Assembly: GCF_003086295.3 (NCBI RefSeq)
Contig: NC_092048.1
Coordinates: 70,288,841 to 70,352,840 of the forward strand
Direction: 5' to 3'
DNA length: 64,000 nt
Origin: Arachis hypogaea
Lineage: Eukaryota > Streptophyta > Magnoliopsida > Fabales > Fabaceae
This document shows positions 10,895-21,247 of this stretch, one piece after another. Numbering within the stretch: position 1 is the stretch's first letter; each line of letters begins with the position of its first letter. Made by a program: the position numbers and the translations under genes. Below the pieces are notes generated by a model that was not told where the DNA came from, did no database searches, and worked only from the letters and a program-made list of their open reading frames with translations.

Positions 10895-12219
10895 TGATGA
10901 GAGAACTTTTGCGTGGTCTAGAAATTTGCAGATAAATCCTCGTTGCAAGTATAGTTTCTAAACCAACAAAAGTCCTTTCATACAAATGTTTTGGTTGTCA
11001 CAAGTAACAAATCCCTAAATAAATTGATAACCGAAGTATTCAAACCTCAGGTCGTCTTCTCAAGGAACTGCAAGGAAGTATGTTCTTATTATTGGTTATG
11101 GAGATTGTAAATCTGGGTTTTGAAGATAAGGAACAAGTAATTTAAATTGCGATTTAAAATAAGTAAAAGACTGTAATTTAAATAAATAACTGTAAAACAC
11201 ACTTTTGGCAAGGTATGAGAAATTAGAAGTCCTATCCTAGTTATCCTTATCAATGATGATGAAAATTGAATCTTAATTTCACTCAATTAGTCTTTACTTA
11301 AAGTAAAGAAAGGTCAAGTGACTAATTAGTTTGATCTTCGAATCCTAGTTAATCCCTAAGGAAAGATTGGGATTATAGAAGTTCAGTTCAATTAGCAAAG
11401 ATAACAATTATCAATCATGCTTGAGTTTGATAACTCCTGAGTTACTGATTTCTTAACCAAGACCAAAAGGAGAAAAGTAAATCTACTGGAATAAAAATGT
11501 CTTTAGATGGGAATAACAATAATGTAAATAAAAGAAAGCAATAATAAACTGAAATACCTCAAATAACATTAATTCAAAGAGTAATCTGTAACATAGAAGA
11601 ATTCATAATTAAATTGAGAACATAATAAAAAGGAATATTGAACCTGATAAAAAGAGATAATCCTGAAAGCGCATAAAATCCTAAATCTAAATCCTAATCC
11701 CAAAGAGAGAGGAGAGAATCTCCCTCTCAAAACTAAATCTAAATCATGGAAAACTAACTAATTGGAGATTCTCTTTGAATGGATGCATTCCCCCACTTCA
11801 TAACCTCTGGACTATGCCTTCTGAACTTAGATTTGGGCCAAAAAGGGCTTCAGAATTCGCTATGAGCATTTTCTGCAATTTCTGGTGCGTGGCCTCTGTC
11901 ACGCGTCCGCGTGGGTCACGCGGTCGCGTCATTCGGAGTTTTCCTTGTCACGCGGTCGCGTCAGTCATGCGGCCACGTTATATGTGTTTCAATCGAGGCG
12001 GGCGGTCGCGTTAGTCATGCGGCCGTGTCAATACCTTTTCGCGCTGGCATGCGGCCACGTCGCGCATGCGATCACGTGGCGGCCAGCTTCTTCAAAAACT
12101 CTGTTTTGTGCTTTCCTTCCATTTTTGTATGTTTCCTTTCCATCCTTTAAGTCATTCCTGCCTTAAAAGATCTGAAACTACTTAACACACGAATCACGGC
12201 ATCGAATGGAAATAAAGGG
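10895..12219 (-). repeat. B1 5' LTR, part 1
   Basis: 1325 bp; interrupted by A1 and completed at 22762-22925. The uninterrupted sequence is visible in the 3' LTR around 3800-3815, where AATAAAGGGTAATC is continuous. AAGGG at 12215-12219 is the A1 target site. Confidence 0.93.
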
Positions 12220-13726
12220 TGATGAGCGGATATTTTATACGCTTTTTGCGGGTTAATTTCATGTAGTTTTTAGTATGTTTTAATTGGTTTTTAGTATATT
12301 TTCATTAGTTTCTAAGCAAAATTCATATTTCTGGACTTTACTATGAGTTTGTGTGTTTTTCTATAATTTCAGGTATTTTCTGGCTGAAATTGAGAGAGCT
12401 GAGCAAAAATCTGATTTTGGCTGAAAAAGGACTGCTGATGCTGTTGGATTCTGACCTCCCTGCACTCAGAATATATTTTCTGGAGCTACAGCAGTCCAAA
12501 TTGTGCGCTCTCAATTGCGTTAGAAAGTAGACATCCAGGGCCTTCCAGCAATATATAATAGTCCATACTTTGCTCAAGGATAGATGACGTAAACTGGCGT
12601 TCAACGCCAGTTCCATGTTGCAGTCTGGCGTCAAACGCCAGAAACAGGTTACAACCTGGCGTTTAACTCCAGAAACAGCCTAGGCATGTGAGAAGCTTAA
12701 GTCTCAGCCCCAGCACACACCAAGTGGGCCCCAGAAGTGGATTTCTGTACCATCTATCATAGTTTATTCATTTTCTGTAAACCTAGGTTACTAGTTTATT
12801 ATTTAAACAACTTTTAGAGGTCTATTTCGCATCTCATGACATTTTTAGATCTGAACTTTGTACTTGACAGTATGAGTCTATAAACTCCATTGTTGGGGGT
12901 GAGGAGCTCTGCTATGTTTCGATGAATTAATGCAACTATTTCTGTTTTCTATTCAAACACGCTTGTTTCTATCTAAGATGTTTATTCGCACTTCAATATG
13001 ATGGATGTGATAATTCGTGACACTCATCATCATCCTCAACCTATGAATGTGTGCCTGACAACCACCTCTGTTCTACCTTCGATTGAATGAATATCTCTTG
13101 GATTCCTTAATCAGAATCTTCGTGGTATAAGCTAGAATCCATTGGCAGCATTCTTGAGAATCCGGAAAGTCTAAACCTTGTCTGTGGTATTCTGAGTAGG
13201 ATTCAGGGATTGAATGACTGTGACGAGCTTCAAACTCACAAGGGCTGGGCGTAGTGACAGACGCAAAAGGATCAATGGATCCTATTCCAGCATGAGTGGG
13301 AACCGACAGATGATTAGCCGTGCGGTGACAGCGCACCTAGACCTTTTTCACTGAGAGGACGGATGGTAGCCATTGACAACGGTGATCCACCAACACACAG
13401 CTTGCCATAGGAGGAACCTTGCGTGCGTGATGGAGAAGATAGGGAGAAAGCAGAGATTAAGAAGATAAAGCATCTCCAAAACTCCAACATATTCTCCATT
13501 ACTGCAGAACAAGTATTTAATCCATGCTCTTTTATTCTTCGCAATTCATACAGATAATTATAATTGATTTCCTAACTAAGATTTACAAGATAACCATAGA
13601 TTGCTTCAAACCAACAATCTCCGTGGGATCGACCCTTACTCACGTAAGGTTTTACTTGGACGACCCAGTGCACTTGCTGGTTAGTGGTACAAGTTGTAAA
13701 AAGTGTGATTCACAATTCGTGCACCA
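12220..13726 (+). repeat. A1 5' LTR
   Basis: 1507 bp, starting TGATGAGCGG and ending GTGCACCA. It holds three CTGGCGTT-N-AACGCCAG type units (about 12594-12672) and the terminal block CGTGGGATCGACCCTTACTC (13622-13641) that recurs in D, F and, modified, in G. Confidence 0.95.
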
Positions 13727-13732
13727 AGTTTT

Positions 13733-13750
13733 TAGCGTTGTTGCCGGGGA
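13733..13750 (+). other. A1 primer binding site (tRNA-Asp type)
   Basis: TAGCGTTGTTGCCGGGGA, two transition-type changes from the perfect tRNA-Asp complement, 6 nt after the LTR. Confidence 0.85.
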
Positions 13751-14879
13751 TTGTTCGAGTTTGGACAACTAACGGTTTATTTTGTTGCTTAGATTAGAAA
13801 AAATTTTTCTTTTTGGTTTAGAGTCTTATATTATTGTTTTTGGTTGAAATTTTCTTTTTAATCCTTATTTTCTCTTTTTAAATTTTTCGAAAAATTTTTA
13901 TAAACTAATAATTGAGTTTTTTTGTGAGTTTAGTTTCATATTTTAAGTTTGGTGTCAATTGCATGTTTTTATTTTCTTTTAAATTTTCGAAATTGTGTTC
14001 ATTGTTCTTTCTTAATCTTCAAGTTGTTCTTGTTTATTTTCCTTGTTTGATCTTTAGTTTTTCTTGTTTTGTGATTTTTCTTGTTTTTCTTATGTATTTT
14101 CAAATTATTAGTATTTAAAAAAATTTTTTATTAAATACCTTGTTAAAACACTTTAAATTTATAGCTCAATTGGCTAGAGCGTGATGCTTATGTTCTTGGT
14201 AATTGGCTATCTTCTTTTTAAAAAACTTTTTCAAAATTAATTTTTCTTTGAATAAATCTTGTGCCAAACTTTAAGTTTGGTGTTTTCTTGTTGATTTTTC
14301 TTTAGTTTTCGAAAATTTTGTTTTGGTTTTCTAAAAATTTTAAGTTTGGTGTTCTATCTTCATGTTCTTGTTGTTCTTGTGAGTCTTCAAAGTGTTCTTG
14401 AGTCTTCCTTGTGTTTTGATCTTAAAATTTTTAAGTTTGGTGTTCCTTGGTGTTTCCCTCCAAAATTTTCGAAAATAAGGAGCATTAGATCTAAAAATTT
14501 TAAGTTTTGTGTCTTTTTATTGTTTTTCTCTTTCCTCATTGAATTCAAAAATATCTTTTTCCTTTATTTTAATTGATTTTTCGAATTTTCCTTTTAAAAA
14601 TTCAGATTTTATTTTAAAATTTTTTATTTTATCTTATCTTAGTTTTAAAATTTCAAAATTCAAATCTTTATCAAAAATCATATCCAAAATTTTTCAAATC
14701 TTCTTAATTAAGTAATTATTTTAGTCTTAAATTTTTTGTTCTTAATTTTTGAATTCTATATTTAATTTCAAACTATTTTATTCTCTTTTCTTTTATTATT
14801 TATTCGTTCCTTTTTTACAAAAAAAATAAAATAAAAATATATTCTATTCGCTATTCATATCAATTCCCTTTTCTCCATC
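13751..14879 (+). other. A1 untranslated leader
   Basis: Very AT-rich, with no credible ORF. It contains five copies of TTAAGTTTGGTGT or close variants (about 13941, 14267, 14338, 14429, 14499). The same motif flanks ORF2 and the 3' LTR. Confidence 0.7.
14162..14192 (+). other. Possible tRNA-Ile-like 5' fragment in the A1 leader
   Basis: TAGCTCAATTGGCTAGAGC followed by GTGATGCTTATG resembles the D arm and anticodon 5' stem of plant tRNA-Ile as I remember it (about 25 of 31 positions). The 3' half is absent, so it is not a gene. Confidence 0.45.
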
Positions 14880-15350
14880 ATGGATCTAAGTGGAATTGAA
14901 CAGTCCAGAAGGACTCTGGGGTCATATGCCAACCCCACTACTGCTTCATATGGAAGTAGTATCTGTATACCCTCCATTGGAGTCAGTAGCTTTGAGTTGA
15001 TTCCTCAGCTCATTATTATGGTGCAGCAAAGTTGCCAATATTCCGGTCTTCCTCAGGAAGAACCTACAGAGTTTCTGGCACAGTTTTTACAGATTGCTGA
15101 CACAGTACATGATAAGGAAGTAGATCAGGATGTCTACAGATTATTAATGTTTCCATTTGCTGTAAAAGACTAAGCTAAGAGGTGGTTAAACAACCAACTT
15201 AAAGCTAGCATAAGGACATGGAAACAGCTGTCAGAAAAATTCCTGAATCAATACTTCCCTCAAAAACGGATGACACAGCTAAGGCTGGACATCCAAGGCT
15301 TTAAACAAGGAGATAATAAATCTCTTTATGATGCTTGGGAGAGATACAGA
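14880..15350 (+). pseudogene. A1 gag, truncated
   Basis: Starts MDLSGIEQSRRTLGSY, then the retrotransposon gag core (FLAQFLQIAD, then DVYRLLMFPFAVKD). TAA at 15171-15173 replaces a Gln codon. The frame continues through WERYR at 15350, where a large deletion joins it directly to RT. The rest of gag and the whole protease are missing. The matching, longer gag is in A3 (42809-41958). Confidence 0.88.
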
Positions 15351-15371
15351 TATGACGCATGTGTATTGACT

Positions 15372-17910
15372 AGTTCCAAAAAGGGAGGTATGACAGTGGT
15401 TCATAATGAAAAAAATGAACTAGTTCCTACAAGAACAGTTACAGGGTGGCGCATGTGTATTGACTATAGAAGGCTCAACACAGCCACCAGAAAGGATCAT
15501 TTTCCTTTACCATTCATAGACTAGATGCTAGAGAGACTAGCAGGTCATGAATATTACTGCTTTTTGGATGGCTATTCAGGTTACAACCAAATTGCAGTAG
15601 ATCCTCAGGACCAAGAGAAGACAGCATTCACATGTCCTTCTGGAGTATTTGCTTACAGGAGAATACCTTTTGGTCTGTGTAATGCACCTGCAACCTTTCA
15701 GAGGAGCATGCTCTCTATCTTCTCTGATATGGTAGAGAAATTTCTGGAAGTCTTCATGGATGACTTTTCAGTATTTGGAGACTCATTCAGCTCCTGCCTT
15801 GACCATTTAGCACTTGTTCTGAAAAGATGCCAAGAGACCAACCTAGTTTTAAACTGGGAAAAATGTCACTTTATGGTGACTGAAGGAATTGTCCTTGGGC
15901 ATAAAATTTCAAACAAGGGGATAGAGGTGGATCAAGCTAAAGTGGAAGTAATTGAAAAATTACCACCACCTGCTAATGTTAAGGCAATCAGAAGCTTTCT
16001 GGGGTATGCAGGATTCTATAGGAGGTTTATAAAGGATTTTTCAAAAATTGCAAAACCCCTGAGCAATCTGCTAGCTGCTGACACGCCATTTGTGTTTGAC
16101 ACAGAGTGTCTGCAGGCGTTTGAGACTCTGAAAGCTAAGTTGGTCACAGCACCAGTTATTTCTGCACCAGACTGGACATTACCATTTGAACAAATGTGTG
16201 ATGCCAGTGACCATGCCATTGGTGCAGTACTGGGGCAGAGGCATGACAAGCTTCTGCATGTCATTTATTATGCTAGCCGTATTTTAAATGATGCCCAGAA
16301 AAATTACACAACCACAGAAAAAGAATTGCTTGCAGTGGTTTATGCCATTGACAAGTTTAGATCATATTTAGTAGGATCAAAAGTGATTGTGTACACTGAC
16401 CATGCTCCTCTTAAATATCTACTCACAAAGCAGGATTCAAAACCCAGGCTCATAAGATGGGTGTTGCTTCTGCAAGAGATTGATATAGAAATAAGGGACA
16501 AAAAAGAGACAGAGAACCAAGTGGCTGATCATCTGTCCCGGATAGAACCAGTAGAAGGGGAGTTTCCCCCCTCTATTGAGATCTCTGAGACCTTTCCGGA
16601 TGAGCATTTGTTTGCCATCCAGGAAACTCCATGGTTTGCAGATATTGCAAACTATAAAGCTGCAAGGTTCATACCCAAGGAGTACAGCAGGCAACAAAAG
16701 AAAAAATTAATTACTGATGCAAAGTACTACTTGTTGGAGGAACCCTATCTCTTTAAGAGATGTGCAGATGGAATAATCCCTAAGTGTGTGCCTAGAGAAG
16801 AAGCACAGAGGATCTTTTGGCATTACCATGGATCACAATATGGAGGCCATTTCGGAGGTGAGCGAACAGCCACCAAGGTCCTCCAATGTGGCTTCTACTA
16901 GCCTACACTCTATAGGGATTCCCAAGAGTTTGTACGTAACTGTGAAAGTTGCCAAAGAGCTGGTAATCTGCCTCATGGTTACGCCATGCCTCAACAGGGA
17001 ATCTTGGAGATTGAGTTGTTTGATGTATGGGGAATTGACTTCATGGGACCTTTTCCACCATCATACTCAAACACTTATATTCTGGTGGCAGTTGACTATG
17101 TATCAAAATGGGTAGAGGCCATTGCCACACCCACCAATGATACTAAAACAGTGCTGAAGTTCCTCCAAAAACATATCTTCAGCAGGTTTGGTATCCCTAG
17201 AGTACTAATCAGTGATAGGGGCACTCACTTCTGCAACAAACAGCTTTACTCTGCCAGGTTTCGGTATGGGATTCGCCACAAGGTGGCGACTCCATATCAT
17301 CCACAGACAAATGGACAAGCTGAAGTTTCTAACAGAGAACTAAAAAGAATCCTGGAACGGACTGTAAGTACCCGTAGAAAGGATTGGGCAAGAAGCTTGG
17401 ATGATGCTCTGTGGGCTTATAGAACAACATTCAAGACCCCTATAGGGACCTCTCCATACCAACTTGTGTATGGTAAGGCTTGTCATCTGCCCGTGGAACT
17501 GGAACATAAGGCCTACTGGGCAACCAGATTCCTAAACTTTGATGCCAAATTAGCCGGAGAAAAAAGATTGCTCCAGCTGAATGAGCTAGAGGAATTCAGA
17601 CTAACTGCTTTCGAAAATGCCAAGCTTTATAAAGAGAAATAAAAAAGGTGGCATGACAGAAAGCTGTCATCTAGAGTCTTTGAACCAGGACAAAAGGTTC
17701 TGTTGTTTAACTCTAGGCTCAGGCTGTTCCCTAGGAAACTGAAATCCCGGTGGAGGGGACCATATGTGATTACAAAGTGTATCACCATATGGTTATGTGG
17801 AGTTTCAAGACATTGATTCTGATAAGAAGTTCATTGTCAATGGACAAAGAATCAAGCACTATCTTGAAGGAAATGTTGAGCAAGAGTGCTCAAGGCTGAG
17901 GCTAGATTAA
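15372..17910 (+). pseudogene. A1 pol: reverse transcriptase, RNase H, integrase
   Basis: RT motifs: [20 protein letters not shown] and the catalytic FMDDFSVFG (about 15450-15780). RNase [14 protein letters not shown] and [20 protein letters not shown], up to ADHLSRIEP (about 16190-16560). Integrase: zinc-binding H-H at [13 protein letters not shown] in NCESCQ, catalytic Asp in DVWGIDFMG and SDRGTHFCN, Glu after [10 protein letters not shown]. All parts are in the gag frame. Stops: TAG 15522-15524 (from CAG), TAG 16899-16901 (from TGG), TAA 17640-17642; a small indel near 17780 shifts the tail, which ends at TAA 17908-17910. RT copies the RNA, RNase H removes it and integrase inserts the DNA. 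Dead copy. Confidence 0.93.
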
Positions 17911-17951
17911 AAGCTCAGCAAAGTCCAGCTAAAGATAATAAAGAAGCGCTT

Positions 17952-17969
17952 GCTGGGAGGCAACCCAGC
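17952..17969 (+). promoter_or_regulatory. A1 post-pol hairpin (AGGCAA loop)
   Basis: GCTGGG-AGGCAA-CCCAGC, 41 nt after the pol stop. Compared with the B and E version, the second stem pair is C-G instead of G-C on both sides, a compensatory change. Confidence 0.8.
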
Positions 17970-18130
17970 CATTAGCAAAACTTTTTCTGTTATTTTGCCC
18001 TATTCTTCATTTTATTTATTTATTTATTTTTAAAGCATATAAGTTCAATGTTAATAAGGTAAAGAGTCAATTGCATAGGTTCACATGGTTACAGAAGGAT
18101 TCAGCACACAAAACAGAGAAAAAGAGCTCA

Positions 18131-18432
18131 CTGGCAAGAAAACGCCAGTAAGAGGCACAACTGGGCGTTAAACGCCCAAAAGGAGCATCTACTGGGCGTT
18201 TAACGCCAGTAAAGATAGCCATCTGGGCGTTAAACGCCAGAAAGAAGTAGCTTCTGGGCGTTTAACGCCAGATTGACAGCATCCTGGGCGTTTAGAAAAA
18301 CGCCCAGTAACAAAGGGGTTTCTGGCGTTTAACGCCAGCTAGAAGCAACAGCTGGGCGTTAAACGCCCAAAACAAGCAGCAACTGGGCGTTAAACGCCCA
18401 AAACATGCAGCAGTTGGGCGTTTAACGCCAGG
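18131..18432 (+). repeat. Array of CTGGCGTTTAACGCCAG palindromes (A1 spacer)
   Basis: About ten units with TTT or TTA centres, in CTGGCGTT...CCAG and TGGGCGTT...GCCCA versions, spaced by 10-16 bp. It lies between the pol hairpin and ORF2, the same place as the arrays of A2, A3, B1, E1 and E2. The following 18433-18927 is T/C-rich with no gene. Confidence 0.9.
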
Positions 18433-18927
18433 ATTGTGGGGAGTAGGCAATTTCATTTTCAATTCAAATTTTTTCCATTTTTTATGTTTCAATTCATGAT
18501 TTCTTGCACAAACATGTTACAAATCCTAATTTTTCAAATCCTTTTTTTTTTCAAAAAAATATCAAATGTATCTTAATTCATAAGCCCTTTTTCTTAATCC
18601 TCTTCAAATTATTTTCAAATCCTTTTCAAAACAAATCTATCTCTTTTCACTCTAAAATCTTTTCAAATCATCAATATCTTTTTCAAATCCTCACATCATC
18701 TTTTTCAAAATTCAGATTTATCTTTTCCAAATATCTTTCATATCTTTTCAATTTTAAATCATATCTTTTTCCTATCATACTTATCTTTTACAAATCATAT
18801 CTTCTATCATATCTCCTTCAAAATTTTCGAACCCACCCTCCCTGTCCCCTTTAAATCCTAATTCGGCCTCCCCCTCTCCTCCACAAATTGCGCTTGGCTC
18901 TCCCTCTTTCCCTTTTCTTTCTTTTCT

Positions 18928-18965
18928 TTTGCTTGAGGACAAGCAAACCTCTAAGTTTGGTGTGT
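18928..18965 (+). promoter_or_regulatory. A1 internal RGGA hairpin with TAAGTTTGGTGT motif
   Basis: TTTGCTTG-AGGA-CAAGCAAA (8-bp stem, 18928-18947) followed by CTAAGTTTGGTGTG, just before ORF2. It duplicates the module found before the 3' LTR. Confidence 0.75.
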
Positions 18966-19001
18966 TTATCCGTGATCACTATGCCAATACCCACTAAGAT
19001 C

Positions 19002-20096
19002 ATGGCTCCCAAGGGAAAACAAACCGACTCAAGAGGCAAGAAGGAGAATATTCCAAAACCACTTTGGAATCAAGGGAAGTTCATAACCAAAGAACATTCA
19101 GACCATTTTTACAAAATAATGAGTCTAAGGTCAGTGATCCCGGAAGTTAAATTCGATCTAAAAGAAGATGAATATCCGGAGATCCAAGAGCAAATTCGAA
19201 ACAGGAGCTGGGAAGTCCTAGCTAATCCTGAAACAAAGGTGGGAAGAAACATGGTTCAGGAATTCTATGCTAATCTATGGCAGACGGACAAGCAGAGAAT
19301 AGCTGGAACCGTATTCTATGACTATAGAACTCTGGTAAGAGGGAAGATTGTTCACACCCACCCTGACAAAATAAGGGAGATCTTCAAGTTGCCTCAACTG
19401 CAAGATGACCCATACTCCTTTAATAGGAGAATGATGAGATCAAACCTGGGATTGGACAAAATCCTAGAGGACATATGCCTCCCTGGAGCCAAGTGGACAA
19501 CCAACACAAAGGGTGCCCCGAACCAACTCAAGAGAGGAGATCTCAAACCAGTTGCCAGAGGCTGGCTGGACTTCATTGGGCGCTCTATACTGCCCACTAG
19601 CAACCGCTCTGAAGTCACCATCAGAAGGGCAGTGATGATTCATTGCATTATGCTGGAAAAAGAAGTGAAAGTTCATCAGCTGATTGCTTGTGAGCTTTAC
19701 AAAATTGCAAACAAGAACTCCAAAGATGCCAAATTGGCCTATCCAAGCTTAGTTTAGCTATTATGTAAAGATGCTGGGATAAAGATAGGAGTAGATAAGT
19801 ATATCTCAGTTGAGCAACCAATCACCAAAAAGTCTATGGAAGGACAACAAGTGCAGGACGACCCCATCAAGAGAAAAGCAGAGGAGCTCCTTCCAGAAAT
19901 CCCTCAAATTGAATATTGGGAGCGCCTAGAAGCATCTGTCACCAAGTTGCAAGAAGCTGTTAATCAACTGAAGGAAGAACAGCAAAATCAAAACAGCATG
20001 CTCTGCAAACTGCTTAGAGAACAAGAAGAACAAGGGCATGAACTGAAGGAATTAAAGCATCAGAAACTATCTCTTGAAGGGCCAAGCACTCCATAG
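19002..20096 (+). pseudogene. A1 ORF2, PF20167-like 'putative plant transposon protein' with coiled coil
   Basis: Starts MAPKGKQTDSRGKK, a basic N-terminus. The central domain has VGRNMVQEFYANLW, LKPVARGWLDFIGRS and the signature ILPTSNRSEVTIRRAVMIH, matching the PF20167 pattern. One TAG (19755-19757, from CAG) interrupts it. The frame then continues through a Gln/Glu/Leu-rich coiled coil (about residues 285-345) to the stop at 20096. It lies where env sits in env-class elements, but I see no signal peptide or membrane segment. Function unknown; the copy is nearly intact. Confidence 0.85.
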
Positions 20097-21209
20097 ACTA
20101 AAGAGGCATCCACTTCCCAGATTCAAGGTTGTTGAGTTCTAATCTTAGCCTTAACTCTGTGATAACTGTTCTTATTTGAAGTTTACCTTAGAAGTTATAT
20201 ATGAGTAGTAGTAATTAGTATCTATATTATGATTTTATCTCCAATTAAGCTATAATTTATTTTTCTCATCATCATTAAACATGAATAAAATAGCAGATTT
20301 TCTTTAGAATAAGGAGGCAATATTTTTCGAGTTTTTAATAAGAAAAAAATTCTAATTATTTACATGTGGTGGCAATGCTTTTTGTCTTCTGAATGAATGC
20401 TTGAACAGTACATATGTCTTTTGAATCTGATGTTTATGAATGTTAAATATATTGACTCTTGAAAGAATGATGAAAAAGGAGATATGTTATTTGATAATCT
20501 GAAAAATCATAAAAATGATTCTTGAAGCAAGAAAAAGCAGTGAATACAAAAGCTTGCAGAAAAAAAAATGGCGAAAATAAAAGAAAAAGAAAAAGAAAAA
20601 GCAAGTAGAAAAAGCCAATAGCCCTTAAAACCAAAAGGCAAGGGTAATAAAAAAGGATCCAAGGCTTTGAGCATCAGTGGATAGGAGGGCCTAAAGGAAT
20701 CAAATCTTGGCCTAAGCGGCTAAACCAAGCTGTCCCTAACCATGTGCTTGTGGCGTGAAGGTGTCAAGAGAAAACTTGAGACTGAGCGGTTAAAGTCAAG
20801 GTCCAAAGCAAAAAGAAGAGTGTGCTTAAGAACCCTGGATACCTCTAATTGGGGACATTAGCAAAGCTGAGTCACAATCTGAAAAGGTTCACCCAATTAT
20901 GTGTTTGTGGCATTTATGTATCCGGTGGTAATACTAGAAAACAAAGTGCTTAGGGCCACGGCCAAGACTCATAAAGTAGCTGTGTTCAAGAATCAACATA
21001 CTGAACTAGGAAAATAAATAACACTATCTGAATTCTAAGTTCTTATAGATGCCAATCATTCTGAGCTTCAATGGATAAAGTGAGATGCCAAAACTGTTCG
21101 GAAGCCAAAAGCTACTAGTCCCGCTCATCTAATTAGAATCTGAGCTTCACTCAAAAACTCTGAGATATTATTACTTCTTGACTTATTTGTATTCTATTTT
21201 ATTTGTCTA
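20097..21209 (+). other. A1 3' untranslated region
   Basis: No gene. It has an A/G-rich run (about 20575-20600) and a conserved stretch beginning GGATCCAAGGCTTTGAGCAT (20656) that is also in A2 (50220), A3 (37478-37451, minus) and F (63588-63560, minus). Confidence 0.75.
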
Positions 21210-21247
21210 GTTGCTTGGGGACAAGCAACAGTTTAAGTTTGGTGTTG
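21210..21247 (+). promoter_or_regulatory. A1 3' RGGA hairpin and plus-strand primer region
   Basis: GTTGCTTG-GGGA-CAAGCAAC (21210-21229), then GTTTAAGTTTGGTGTTG abutting the 3' LTR. The tract next to the LTR is less purine-pure than in B. Confidence 0.75.

Noticed and set aside
18131..18432. Regularly spaced palindromic repeats resembling a CRISPR array
   Set aside because: Spacers are short and similar to each other, repeats vary, there are no cas genes, and the setting is a plant retrotransposon spacer.
19002..20096. A true envelope gene in ORF2
   Set aside because: Position fits, but no signal peptide, transmembrane segment or cysteine pattern; it resembles the PF20167 domain instead.
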